Shown here: positions 44,832 through 57,185 of the stretch, in pieces
Layout: each line of letters starts with the position of its first letter
Position numbering within the stretch: position 1 is the first letter of the stretch
Source of the DNA: Channallabes apus
Lineage: Eukaryota > Chordata > Actinopteri > Siluriformes > Clariidae
Direction of reading: 5' to 3'
Assembly (NCBI GenBank): GCA_030522415.1
Contig: CM060107.1
Location: 22,542,071-22,606,070, forward strand
DNA: 64,000 nt
The notes under the pieces: generated by a model
What the model was told of the DNA's origin: nothing
The model's input: the letters and a program-made list of their open reading frames with translations, nothing else
Databases searched by the model: none
Program-made: the position numbers and the translations under genes

Positions 44832-47790
44832 TGTATCTGGAATCTCTTATTGAACAGGATTTATTTTGCAAATAAAGATTAGTTGCCTTGATAGTGTGGT
44901 TCTGTGAATATGTATTCAGCTTTCAAATCTGTCACATCAAGCAGACAAAGTTGTCTTCAGTGTTGTAATTCAGGTTTGAGTTTTTCCTTATGGTGCTGTT
45001 GGTGTGCCTGCGTTCACAGTGCTGTAATAGTTCCATGATAAAGTAAGATGTTTGTTACACTTGGTTGTTGAATGGGAATGCAATAAGTCTTTGGCATGAT
45101 CGTGCTAATACATTTCAGAGCAAACTAATGTCCTGCATTTGTTCTGCCTCATGGAAGCACAATGGAATGATGATGAATAATCGTCCGACGGTGCTGAGTT
45201 CAGAAAAACGAGCCTAAAAGCTCAGCAATCTTTTTTGATTTGCCACAAAATGCATCTATCTTAAGTCTCTAAATTTATTTATTATTATTTTTTTTTATAG
45301 TACTTTAGCAATAGAGATTAATGGTGTAATTGTAAGGATATCAGCCAGGTGAAGGTCTAAGACCCAGTATATCATTCTCCCATTAATTACAGATGGAAAG
45401 AAGAACTCACATGACAGTTACACGGCTGGTTTGCTTCGAAGCCATACAGAAAATTTCTTTTTCACCATCTTGAACATGAACTCTCCAATGCATAAACAGT
45501 TTGTAACTCGCACAAATGTTCAATCATATCCTTATGCTTGGACAAACTCTGGAAGTTCCTCTTTGGCACTTCATCCATCTTTACTGATTCGGAGTAAATC
45601 CTCCTCGAGAAAAGCCGTTCTTTAGTCAGACTCAACTGGCAGAGGCGAAGGCTGTGGACAAGTTTGACAGGTGTTGTTTTTTTTGCTGTGAGCTGTAATG
45701 CAAATCATTTGGACTTCAATTTATTGTCATGAAAGGGTTGGAAATAAATGCACGTGCAGAGAATTTAGGTTTGACTGCAAGACACGTGAAAAAGATTTAA
45801 GACTATATAAGAGACACGCATTAACTAGACAGCCATGAAATATACATGAGCAAAGTGTGGATGTACAGTAACAGCATACAGCGACGCTACTCACAGCAGA
45901 GGTTAGATGAAGAGCGCTTTACTTACATGACTTACAAAGCGTGGCATGAAAGTATGAATCCAGAGTCAGAAAAGCAAACACTGTTTCAACCAAAGTTCAG
46001 CAACAACTTCTTCATGTGAAGACACATCTTAGGGGCTGGAATAAAAACATATGCAATTTAATGTAAAAAAATGCTCAGAGATGTGACAGCTGTGCTATAT
46101 CCAGCTGTGCTATATCCAGCAATACAGCACTCCCTATCGTGATATTGCTTTTATACAACAGTACTATAAACACTGTTTATTGTCTTTATTTACCCAGTTA
46201 AGTTGCTTCGCCCACACATATCCTTCCACAAAAGTTCAGCTCAGAATGAATCCAAAGTAGGGTTCAGTTGATCTAGTGCACTAGGGAGTACAATCCATTG
46301 TCTCACACACTTGATCAAGGGTTAGAGAGTGATTCAGGATTCAACCTTGTGTTTAGAGCTAGTTAGCTTCGTAGCTGTTAATAAAATAAACACAGATGGT
46401 TCAGAGATGCAATTCAGAATGACTTATTAAGCATTGATTAAGGAGTCAAAGTGTTAACTGTTAAGGAGTTCTTCAGACTTTAGAAGCTTCTTGGATGAGT
46501 AGCGAACAGTTTCACGGTTGACGTGACTTAACTTGTAGATAACCTCACCTTGATGACTGGGAATCTTCACAGACAAGATGGCATAAGGTTATCAGATGTG
46601 TTTTCTTGCTTAAAGTGCCTCTATGACTGGTTTTAAATGTGTTTCTTCTGCTCTCCACTCAGTATGGTGGATCGTACCAACCTATATCCATTAATGCTGT
46701 GACCGACAGTTGGTGTAATCAGCATTTGTAGAACAACTGGAAAACGGAGTGAGACATACTCTATAGTTAAACATCCCAGTGCTGTTACCGCCCATTATCA
46801 GCACTCGTTGAATGTATCTTGTCTAATCAGATTGCTCTGTCGGAACTGTCTGTTATATAAATCATAACAGTCATGAAAACATTTCAGTAGGCTGATTCAT
46901 TATATTCATTTATTTGTCACAAACCCCAGGAACACAAGAGGGATGGCATTTTCGAAAAATGCACTACAGTCCTTATCTGTAATTATCTCCTGAACAGTGA
47001 AGAAAAAATGCTAATGATTTGTCGTTTTTTTTTTGCACGTGGGAAAGAAGTTGGTTTGTGTCAACCAGAAATAGCACAAGGCAGATCTGGTGCCGGAATG
47101 GTGGAGTTGGAGCTGGTAATGTTAACCACATTGTGAGAACACAGCCGAGAAAAAGAAAATGCTGACAAAGATCATCGTGTCTTAGAATCAGGCAGCGTCA
47201 TCACTAGCATTCAAACATGTCAGGTTAGTTAATGCTTGCTAAGTGTGATTTGTTAAATCATTCATTTATATTTAAGTGTTACCAAAAAAAAGCTGTTGTA
47301 CGGATCCGCGCTGATCTCTGCGCTGCCGACTGAACGTGTCTGAGCTTATGCTCACTCAAGCCCGTGTTGTTAGGTGTTACTGTAGGAAGTGACAATGCAC
47401 AAGACAACTGTTGCCCCAGGATGTTCCAAGCGAGCGTCCATCTAATTGAAACATGTTCCCACTTAGCTCAAACTCTAATCGGTGTTTGTTTAGCTTTGTT
47501 AGGTGCAAACAGAGCATAAGCTCATGAGAAGCCTCGGATTAAGCGGCTCTGACACTGGGCATTTTTGTGGAAGGAGAAAAAAGTGCGTTTCGAGTACCTT
47601 AATTGTTCATGCACTAGCTTCATTATCACTTCGCCTTCGTTAGTTAATCCCCTTTGGTACAGTTTAATCCGTGCATGCACAGTGATCAGTCTCCCACGGT
47701 GCACGACTCCTCTTGCGTCCAGGGTTTCAGGGTCAGCTTTCTGACACGATGCGACACTTCATGAATATGAGTCAGAACAGCTATACCTAC
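44832..47790. other. mostly single-copy-looking DNA
   Basis: No transposon recognised. 45430-45660 has balanced composition but no supported gene. A short exact tandem duplication of AGCTGTGCTATATCC lies at about 46088-46120. Confidence 0.45.

Positions 47791-47843
<53 letters not shown>
47791..47843. repeat. CA dinucleotide microsatellite
   Basis: About 25 CA units, seen directly. Confidence 0.95.
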
Positions 47844-47848
<5 letters not shown>

Positions 47849-48493
47849 CACTCAGACAGAAGACAGAGCAAAAGTGCTCCAGCTGAGGTAAACTGATAGC
47901 AGTGTTTTATTTGGAAGAGAACTCTACCTCCTGAACATGATCCAAAACCAAAACCTTGGTTATTATAGTTTTTCTATTCTTGTTGTCAGGGAGGATTTAG
48001 CGTTTTGTATGTCATGAATGATTTGCCTGAAGCTTAAAGTTCACTGGGTGTGTTTGGTTTTTGATCAGAACAAATATCACTATTTTATCCTGTTATGTGT
48101 AAAAGCTTCATGACTCATGCCTTGGTACATTTATCATAACATGACTTCTTAAGATTTGCACCCCTCTTTCGGTTGGTAATATCTTATTCAGCCACTAGGG
48201 GGGAGGCCATAAGCATGTTTGAAATGCCTCGATGAGTGTTTAGCAGATTTGATGGCATTTCAAGTGTAAACTCATATTGTGAATACAAGTGTGGACCACA
48301 TCTTTATTTGTTCAAGCAGATTGTTGTTCATCTGGAGTACTCAACCTTTTAGGAGAAAGATAAGCTGATTGAGAAATGTTTTTATTGGTTGATAAGTGAC
48401 ATTTGTTTTCATGTTTGTAAGGAATACACAACTATATACCAATGAGTACACCCGATGAACAACATTTTGGAAATAACTATATATATATATATG
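47844..48493. other. no gene recognised
   Basis: Plain AT-rich DNA ending in AT units at 48479-48492. Confidence 0.45.
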
Positions 48494-48845
48494 AGAGGCG
48501 CGGTGGTGTAGTGGTTAGCACTGTCACCTTACACCTGCAGGATCCGGGTTCGATTCCCGGCCAGGCTCGATTCCCGTCTCTGTGTGCATGGAGTTTGGAG
48601 TTTCCCGTCTCTGTGTGCATGTTCTCCCCGTGCTTGGTGGGTTTCCTCCGGGTACTCCGGTTTCCTCCCACAGTCCAAAGACATGTAGGTTAGGTTAATT
48701 GGCGTTCCTAAAAAAAATTGCCCGTAGTGTGTGATTGGGTGTGTGAGTGTGTGTATGTATGTGCGCCTAGTGCCCGAAGTCTCCTGGGATAGGCTCCATG
48801 TCCCCCGCGACCCTGAACACAGGATTAAGCGGTATAGAAGATGAA
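48494..48845 (+). mobile_element. tRNA-headed SINE inserted in an AT microsatellite
   Basis: GGCGCGGTGGTGTAGTGGTT (A-box), GGTTCGATTCCCGG (B-box), full body and tail to GCGGTATAGAAGATGAA. AT units flank both sides (48479-48492 and 48846-48860). CCCGTCTCTGTGTGCATG is present twice (48572 and 48605), a small tandem duplication not found in the other copies. Confidence 0.9.
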
Positions 48846-48860
48846 TATATATATATATAT

Positions 48861-49427
48861 AGTGAGGCTGTGGGAGCTATGTAGCAATTATACCCATTTA
48901 TTATAATTATTAAATCATGGCTTTACCATTAAGACATACACAGATAAGAGGAACCTGCTTAGCCAAGATCAAAAAGCCACAGCTGTCAACATATTATTTT
49001 TCAATAACAGCACAGAGAAATCAAGACATTTATCAGAGAAGACAATTTTGTAAAATAATGAATGTAATATCCTGGGAAATATATAAGAATGATGTCAGGT
49101 TTAGGATAACGTACTGTAGTGAAGGCCTGAAGCAAATATATTTAGTTACATTTACCTTCATGAAAAAAGAGATGCGCTACTTATACAGTATATACATGTG
49201 AGAATGTGTCGGATGTGTAATTCACATTGTATAGAGTTTAGACAGCTATGGTTTCCATTCGTTCATGAGTGTGATGTCAACTGGAATATGTGGCAGTCAA
49301 TGTGACCAAAAGTTCAGAAAAGTAAATATCACATGATCAAGAGAAGTGTTGGAGGTCGAGGGGAACATAAGCATATGTGTGCTGCTATTAGTCTGTAAAG
49401 GATTGGTTATCATTATGTCACCACTAG
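48861..49427. other. no gene recognised
   Basis: AT-rich; a 94-codon + frame at 48917-49201 has no recognisable domain. Confidence 0.4.
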
Positions 49428-49745
49428 GGAAGGGAATGACAGGGACTAGCCGATACAATATTATCGTAGTACCTAGGAGCTGATTCACTTTTTATCGTGA
49501 TTCTGTAAGTATCACAATTTTAAGAACATTGCGATTTTTTAAATATTATAATTTTATATTAATTTTTTTGTTAAAAACAAAGTTAATAAAATAAGTTGCT
49601 GACTGCCAATGTGTGAATAGCTTAGAGTGTAGAATCTGTAGGATTATAGCAAACAACAATTTACCACCTCAAATGCAAACATATAAATACATTTTTTTTT
49701 ATTTACACATAATACATGATGACATGATACGTAACTGAATTGATT
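49428..49745. mobile_element. hAT-type terminal fragment
   Basis: GGGAATGACAGGGACTAGCC then GATACAATATTATCG and ATCGTGATTCTGTAAGTAT are the pattern of a common fish hAT end. No transposase and no second end seen. Confidence 0.45.
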
Positions 49746-50739
49746 TTTCCCCCATCTCTATAGTCACTCCTGACCTGTACAACACAGTACTCCTTGTGGA
49801 AGTGCTCCGATGTACTGTATGACGTTTTCTTCCCACTCACAGAGAGACAGCACAGGGCTCCAGACTACACTACCCATACTGTTATAGGGGATAACGTCAA
49901 CTTCCACCAACGCATCCAAGAATAGTTCACCACCCAACAACTCATCCAAATACTATACATTCCATCCTATTACCCTGCCTTAATCTGACTGAAGACTTCT
50001 TTTAGCCTGGTGATGGAAGGTGTATGGAAGTGTCTACCTGTATGTTGTTAGCCAAAAGCAACTGAATGTTTTAATTTATAATGTGTGACGCTGTCTGTGC
50101 TGCCGTTTAAACGCCTACCTCCTGTGTTCTCATGTCCAAGCAACACAACCAAAGTGTTACAGTCATGAAAGCCTTCACCAGACAAATCAGGCATTCCTTG
50201 ACTTTTCAACTGCATATCAGCTGGTGAATGAATAAGTTAAGGAGGAGCGGGCATGGAGATTTTAGCTGTACCTAACATCATCTTCGCAAGGTAGACTTTA
50301 ATGGATGAGCGGGCAGTTTTGCATAGTTATTTCAGCCTGGCGGCAGGGGAGGTAGCCTGAGAGCCTGTTCTGAAGGGAATTACCAAATTGTATCTGCCAC
50401 TGCAATGGATGATGACAGCCTAAAGAACGTCTGTGCGTGGTATTTGGACCACTTGTTGGCCCCCATAATTGATGCTGTCCAACTTTCCTAACTTTGGTGG
50501 ATTCTGGTTGGTTGAACAGACCAACGTTCAGTGGTTAAAAAGAGACACAGTTGTGGAAGGGACCGGCAGTAGGGATGTCTGCAGCCATCACTGTGGGGGA
50601 TGTTTTCGATGTTTTCCATGACTGGAATAGACTGTGTGTGGGGAGGGTTGCACTTAAGACACTGTCTCTCCAGAGTCCCTAGGATTTTTGAAATTTGCCT
50701 CTGGAACTGGAAGACTATTTAAACAAGAGAGATAGTGTG
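49746..50739. other. no gene recognised; may include more of the Gypsy relic
   Basis: 50390-50740 is less AT-rich than its flanks and lies just upstream of the pol relic, but no motif could be read with confidence. Confidence 0.35.
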
Positions 50740-51470
50740 AATGTCAACAAGTCTACCCCCTGACCACCCCCCAACGGTCCATTTTGCCCACTAGATTCAG
50801 ATTTTTTCAGTGCCACCTCCTGTACAGTCATTGCTTGAATGGTTGGTCACTGCTCATTTTTATTCAAGTTTGAATTTGACTGAGGCCTACTGGAAAATCT
50901 CATTGTTTGCTAACTCCAGTTTGTCAACTTTGCTTTTGATTTTGACAAATTTCACATCTAGAATTTTTTTTCATTTGCTGCTGCTACCTGCTGCACATAC
51001 AACATCTGAGGAATGTCCTGAGATCTTTGAGGGAGGTGGGAACCTTGGCAAACTCTAAAAGGTGAAATTAAGTAGGTGGAAGTAAGGAATATTATAGCTT
51101 TCCACTTGTGTCATGGGCAGGTACTTCCCCAGATTGATAAGATTGCAGGAATTATGGCCTGGCCTACACCCAAGACCAAAAACGAGACAAGATGTTTGAG
51201 GACGGATGAGTTGTAGAATTGTACCTGATTATTTTTGACATCACAAGCCTGTTCGACTGATCTCAGTATAAAGGGAGCTTCAGATCCTGTCTGGTGAATG
51301 GAGCAACCTCCAGACTTTACACCAAGTGTTTTTTGTTGTCCTTTGTTGAATTCCCCTTTTGTTTTGAAGACCAACATGTTGGACAGAGTGCTGGGCCATT
51401 CTGTCACAAGTATAGAATTACCTGGTATTGTACATCAGTGGGAAATTATCCACAGAGGAGACCAAGATGA
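50740..51470 (+). pseudogene. eroded Gypsy-type reverse transcriptase relic
   Basis: + strand scraps in the right order for Gypsy pol: HFYSSLNLTEAYWKISLF (compare the family's LDLTKGYWQ motif), a degraded FFSFAAAT where the FG-APATFQ motif should be, GQVLPQIDKIAGIMAWPTPK (connection after the polymerase), then NSPFVLKTNMLDRVLGHSV (start of RNase H). The scraps lie in different frames with stops. No LTRs were found nearby. The catalytic YxDD segment could not be found. Confidence 0.6.
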
Positions 51471-52079
51471 TCACCACTGACGAATGACAGCCCATTCTCA
51501 ACATCTGTCCCTATGTCGTAGGATGGCTTTTTAGATTGTTTTTTTATCATGCCACGTCAATGCCACCACATTGAAGACTTCAGTGATTAGATCATTCATC
51601 GGCATCTGGCGCTTTTAGGTTTTTCCACAAGCTGGGTTCTTTAAGCTGGGATGGATTTTCTTAGTCTTCTTGCTGCTTTACACAACGTTTTATTTTCACA
51701 TTGCACTGACCGACTGAGGACACAGTTCTTTATGTATGTTGTCTTAGTTGTATGCATCATCTAGAGAAGATTGTTGTGGCTGTTTATATATTTAGTATGC
51801 AAAAGTGAAGGTGCAAACTGTGACTGCACGATAAATAACATGAAACATAAATTAAAAACGAATGCATTAATTAATTAAAATAGAAATTAAATTGTAGCAT
51901 AAATGCAAAGTTTCAGGGTATAACAGTGGACAGCTAATGAATTAATTCAAGCCTTTTTTAAGCATCTACATCCATCTCATCTGCTATACTTTCACCTGTA
52001 GGAATGACATTTCATCTTATGCATTCTCAACTGTGCAGCACTTACAATACTAACTTTCCTGTTTTATTCATTATTAATG
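51471..52079. other. no gene recognised
   Basis: AT-rich spacer before the Tc1 at 52082. Confidence 0.45.
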
Positions 52080-52081
52080 TA

Positions 52082-53450
52082 CAGTGGTGTGAAAAACTAT
52101 TTGCCCCCCTCCTGATATCTTATTCTTTTGCATGTTTGTCACACAAAATGTTTCTGATCATCAATCACATTTAACTATTAGTCAAAGATAACACCAGTAA
52201 ACACAAAATGCAGTTTTTAAATGAGGGGTTTTATTATTTAGGGAGAAAAAAATCTAAACCTACATGGCCCTGTGTGAAAAAGTAATTGCCCCCTGAACCT
52301 AATAACTGGTTGGGCCACACTTAGCAGCAATAACTGCAATCAAGCGTTTGCGATAACTTGCAACGAGTCTTTTACAGTGCTCTGGAGGAATTTTGGCCCA
52401 CTCATCTTTGCAGAATTGTTGTAATTCAGCTTTATTTGAGGGTTTTCTAGCATGAACCGCCTTTTTAAGGTCATGCCACAACATCTCAATAGGATTCAGG
52501 TCAGGACTTTGACTAGGCCACTCCAAAGTCTTCATTTTGTTTTTCTTCAGCCATTCAGAGGTGGATTTGCTGGTGTGTTTTGGGTCATTGTCCTGCTGCA
52601 GCACCCAAGATCGCTTCAGCTCGAGTTGACGAACAGATGGCAGGACATTCTCCTTCAGGATTTTTTGGTAGACAGTAGAATTCATGGTTCCATCTATCAC
52701 AGCAAGCCTTCCAGGTCCTGAAGCAGCAAAACCACCCCAGACCATCACACTACCTCCACTTATGGTGGAGTCGTGAACACTGACCTTAATTGAGGCAAGT
52801 GAGGCCTGCAGTTCTTTAGATGTTGTCTTGGGGTCTTTTGTGGCCTCTCGGATGAGTTGTCTCTGCGCTCTTGGGGTAATTTTGGTCGGCCGGCCACTCC
52901 TGGGAAGGTTCACCACTGTTCCATGTTTTTGCCATTTGTGGATAATGGCTCTCACTGTGGTTCGCTGGAGTCCCAAAGCTTTAGAAATGGCTTTATAACC
53001 TTTACCAGACTGATAGATCTCAATTACTTTTGTTCTCATTTGTTCCTGAATTTCTTTGGATCTTGGCATGATGTCTAGCTTTTGAGGTGCTTTTGGTCTA
53101 CTTCTCTGTGTCAGGTAGCTCCTATTTAAGTGATTTCTTGATTGAAACAGGTGTGGCAGTAATCAGGCCTGGGGGTGACTACAGAAATTGAACTCAGGTG
53201 TGATAAACCACAGTTAAGTTATTTTTTAATAAAAAGGTGGCAATCACTTTTTCACACGGGGCCATGTAGATTTTGAGGTTTTTTTCTCCCTTAATAACAT
53301 AAACCTTCATTTAAAAACTGCATTTTGTGTTCAATTATGTTATCTTTGACTAATAGTTAACGGTTTTTGATGAGCAGAAACATTTAAGTGTGACAAACAT
53401 GCAAAAGAATAAGAAATCAGGAAGGGGGCAAATAGTTTTTCACACCACTG
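52082..53450 (-). mobile_element. Tc1-type transposon, near complete, 1369 bp
   Basis: TA|CAGTGGTGTGAAAAACTATT on the left and AATAGTTTTTCACACCACTG|TA on the right; the ends are long inverted repeats (about 200 bp) with only a few mismatches. It is 251 bp shorter than its sibling at 58178-59797, nearly all explained by one deletion inside the transposase gene. It looks young compared with other copies here. Confidence 0.95.
52299..53069 (-). CDS. Tc1 transposase, open 256-codon frame with in-frame deletion of the first catalytic Asp
   Basis: A cut-and-paste transposase of the DD34E group, normally about 340 residues. Start ATG at 53067-53069 (MPRSKEIQEQMRTKVIEIY). Residues 1-110 hold the paired helix-turn-helix DNA-binding region (GKGYKAISKALGLQRTTVRA and GRPTKITPRAQRQLIRE). 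After HDSTI at about residue 104 the protein jumps to [10 protein letters not shown], so 84 residues present in the sibling, including WTDETK with the first Asp, are gone. The second Asp (QQDNDPKH, residue 160) and Glu (DLNPIEMLW, residue 195) remain. The frame is uninterrupted. By family knowledge it should bind DNA but not cut it. Confidence 0.9.
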   Translation of the reverse strand: MPRSKEIQEQMRTKVIEIYQSGKGYKAISKALGLQRTTVRAIIHKWQKHGTVVNLPRSGRPTKITPRAQRQLIREATKDPKTTSKELQASLASIKVSVHDSTISGGSVMVWGGFAASGPGRLAVIDGTMNSTVYQKILKENVLPSVRQLELKRSWVLQQDNDPKHTSKSTSEWLKKNKMKTLEWPSQSPDLNPIEMLWHDLKKAVHARKPSNKAELQQFCKDEWAKIPPEHCKRLVASYRKRLIAVIAAKCGPTSY

Positions 53451-53452
53451 TA

Positions 53453-55872
53453 TAATAGTTCTGTTTTCATGATAATGTATGAAATTTGACTTTGCATTTG
53501 TATTTTTTATGGCCAGATGTTTAAGTCGGTTTATTTTTCTGTCTTAGTATTCCCAAATGACGACACAACCATCGATCATGAAAATACTTTCTTCAATCCC
53601 AAGGAATTATTTTGCTTTGTAATGAGAGTGAACTCCAGTAAAAATGTGCTTAGGATTTAGAGATGGCGTAGCCAAACGACAAGTGAATCTGGTTAGAGAG
53701 GATTGTATGCCAGTGTGCAATGCCAGTTTGTACGCTTTTATGAAAAACTGGAAACCAGAGTCAAAACAATAATGTAATTTAATTCCTCAAATATGTTTTG
53801 CACAAAAGGAAAACAATCTTTGTATAAAGTGATGCAAATGAACCAGAGATTCACATTTTGGAACCTGTATTTCAGTTTTGAATTGTTGAATTGTTGAATT
53901 GCTGTTATTTATTTGGTAAGAAAGGTCAGAGTAAGTAATACTGTATCATTGACTCCTAAAAATCTCGCGAAGGGCCTGACTAACTGACCTCATTCTGTTT
54001 AATCTTCTCCCCGAACATAATTTCCGATTTCACGTCTGGATTAGAGTGTATAAGAGGTCACATACACCTGGGATGCAGCACAGGATGTTTTTCTCTTGCT
54101 TTTCTCTTTCTTTCTTTCAACAAGCCTCTGCAGATTGTTCTCTATCTCTGGCTCTGCAGTCCACAGGCTGTCTCTGTCTGGCTCGTTCAGTTCTCAGTTT
54201 CCATTGCCTTATAGTCTTTTCTGCATCCTGCTCTTTGTTTTAGCTGTGTTGTGGTAACAGGTTGAATGCAGGTGAGAAGCATTTCAAACAACACTTGGTC
54301 GATTTATTGTTACCTGCTGTTGGCCAGCGTTCTCCGGCACCATAAAGTGATTAACATTACAATGTTATATGATTGCTTCCTTTGTTTTTATGTTTTTTTT
54401 TTTTTTACCAGTTCATGAAAAAATTATTAAAGAAATATTAACCTTTTGTCCAGAGTACTTCTCAAAGAAATGTCCTTATAGTCGACGATAGAAATGTAGC
54501 AGTATTTGAAATTAGACTGCATTTTATGACTTCATGTTTGCAACAGTCAGCCCTGTGAGTTTATTATAAGTTTATGAAGTGACTCTGCCTTTGATTTTGG
54601 TCGAACTTGGCCCAGAGCCCCTCACTCCTGCCTAAAGCCGTTCACGTTAGACATGTTTGGACAGAGGACATGTCTAGTCCACTCAACGTTTCCATCTTTT
54701 ACACCCCACTGAATTTTGAGTTTTACTGTAAATATCTGTATTTGAGCCAGGTCTTACAGCCTCTAAGGAAAATATAGGAAACTGTATATATCTGGAAAGA
54801 CGAGACTCTGTTATTTACTTTTGCGTTCTTTTGTTCCGTGCAAACCCATTCCAGCTAAAACAGCATGACTGACCCTCACGCTGTATATGGATGTTTGTGG
54901 TTGGGCTTTAGAGTGGAACGGTCAGTTGCTTTAGTACTTGTGTGTTAAACCACTTGGGTCTGCAGCAGGTGTGAGGGTCAGGGAGATAGGGTAGGTGTTA
55001 CTTGACCTTCCCCAGTGTGAGTTGGCCCACTCACAGTTGTTCTGTTAAGCAGAAAGATGGGGGACACCGGTGACGCAGATGGAGAATTAGAGTGTGGGAA
55101 AAAGAAGCGATGAGAGATTGGGCAAGAAATTCAAAGAAAATATACAGATCTGAGAACAATACTGTATTTATTTGGAGGAAGACTGGAGATTATGGAGGGT
55201 CAGGAACATTACACCCCTACAGTATTTTGGGAGAAGGACAAGGATGTGAAACTTAATCTTAACCGCATTTTCATTCCGCGTAAAATCTTGCTCTCCAACA
55301 GTTAGCGATCCACAAATAGATCGGAAGTTCACTGTCTGTACATCATGCTCTTATCTAAAGAGGCTACGTACAGTATAAATCTGAGGGATATCATTTTGGC
55401 ACCCTTAATAAGTTGCACATACTCGTTCCTGGGGTATTGCCAACACTTCTTTACTCATGTATTAATCAGATAAGAGTGACAGTGTGCTGGAGAAAGATGG
55501 TTCGTTAGCTTATCGGTTTGAAGGATGCCCAGTGTTGGATAGATTCAGTTACCAACACAGATGTGTGTGTGAAGGGGCTTCACTTTTAGTGCTGCTAACA
55601 TGTGCAGACGTGAACACTGAGTAACTCTCTCCTCTGTTGAAAAGTGTCCCTTTAGCACGTCAAACCTGAAGGGGGATCCAGCTGGCAAGGGAAAGTAGCC
55701 GCCCATAAATGTCCATTTGCCTCATTAAAGTGTGCCATGCTGTTTGATTCTGTAACAGTTCTCCAGTCTTGGACAGTGTTTATATTTTGCCTGTCACATT
55801 GACTTCCCAGCCTAGTCGGAGTCTGCTCATGATGAAAGGGACGAGGACTCGAGTGTTTGAGGGAGCGTGCGC

Positions 55873-55903
<31 letters not shown>

Positions 55904-56393
55904 GTCTAGCAGCCGTTAACTGTGGGTTTGTTTGTGCCAAGCGCCTGTGGTTTTCTGTTGTGACATCATTAGAGATGAATTGTGAAAAAAATGTGGTATA
56001 TTACTTATAAAGGAATGTTCCAGACCTTTTCTGTTAGTCCATGCTGTTTTGTGGAAAGAATTGCTGCACTGGATACCTATTGGCCAGATTTGGGAATGTA
56101 GGGGGAGTGTTTGCCTGTTCCTGTAGTTTATCAGTAGAGAGTAATTCTGACTCATTACCTTTATACTATGAACATTTCTGTCTTGATGAGAGGGGTGTCC
56201 AGGATGCTCCCCACTCCAACACACAGGTCGTGAGGACTCTTTGAATAGTTTGATGAGGATGTGGACAAAACCTCTTGTGCATTTGCTGTAAACACATCTT
56301 GACTCCTTGAACACCAACTAGAAATTTTAGAGTAATCCTATTCTCTCCCATCACCAACACAACAATTTTCTTTTTCATAGACATATAAAAAAA
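53453..56393. other. mostly single-copy-looking DNA
   Basis: No transposon recognised between the two inverted Tc1 siblings until 56396. 55630-55790 (with CATTTGCCTCATTAAAGTGT) has the balanced look of a conserved non-coding element, but I cannot test it. A GT microsatellite lies at 55873-55901. Frames such as 55916-56317 (minus) have no known domain. Confidence 0.4.
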
Positions 56394-56395
56394 TA

Positions 56396-56955
56396 CACTG
56401 ATCGGCCATAATGTTTCAGTGTAAAACATCGGGCCTAGGATTGTGTTCCTTTGGTGCTGCTTGGACAGCTCAAGAGTTTTATTTCACAGGACCTCTGGGA
56501 ATGTGCTGTAGTGTCTGGCAACAGAATGTTGGTACTGTAGAGGACCTTTTGGGTGCTGTAGGTTTTAGAGTGGGGTTCTGTAGATTGGACCTTTTTCATG
56601 GCACATCCAATGGCTGCTCAATCAAAGATTTGGGGAATCTGCCTTAAGCGCATTGCCTGTTGGACTCTGTGTGCAAGGTACTGTGATTCACTGAGTGTTC
56701 TGGTGCATTTCTTTTGTGGGCAGCGTTGGAACTTGCATTGCATTGGCTTTTCTGTGGAATTGGACCAGACAGGCTGGCCTTTGGTCTTCAGTGATGGGCC
56801 GTGTGAAGCACTACAGTGCAACTTCCCTCCCTGTCTTTCAAACTCCTAAAAAGCAGCCAAAGGGAAATGCTGCTGGTCATTATCCTGTCTGTAAATCTTA
56901 CTCTCTCACCATTTTGTACACTTGTATGTTTTTCCAGACTTGAGTCTGTTAGCAC
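56396..56955 (-). mobile_element. Tc1-type transposon, decayed and shortened
   Basis: The left end TA|CACTGATCGGCCATAATGTT is the family of 8868-11300. Inside, AGGACCTCTGGGAATGTGCT, TAGTGTCTGGCAAC, GATTGGACC and GATTTGGGGAATCTG follow that family on the same strand, then GGACCAGACAGGCTGGCC from much further on. The central catalytic region is deleted. Confidence 0.65.
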
Positions 56956-57008
56956 ACTGTCCAAATATATTAACTATATTCTACTACTTTAGAATATGAG
57001 TGAAATGA

Positions 57009-57185
57009 TTAACAGTATAAAATGGCATATATGGAATTATGCGGTAACCAAAAAATTACCAAATCAGAACTATTTGTACTATACACAGTATATCTTGTTA
57101 CCAATTTATACATTTTGAAAAAATGTGCAAGCATAAGGATTTGAGCGACTTTGACAAAGGCCAAATTGCAGGGGTGATAACGTTT
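57009..57185. mobile_element. Tc1 scraps of two families
   Basis: ATGGAATTATGCGGTAACCA (57029 area) resembles an inner terminal repeat of the 15592 family. 57127-57180 reads on the + strand HKDLSDFDKGQIAGVI, the start of a Tc1 transposase of the 33281 family. Confidence 0.5.

Noticed and set aside
47791..47843. CA-repeat derived frame (61 codons, poly Val-Cys)
   Set aside because: Translation of a microsatellite.
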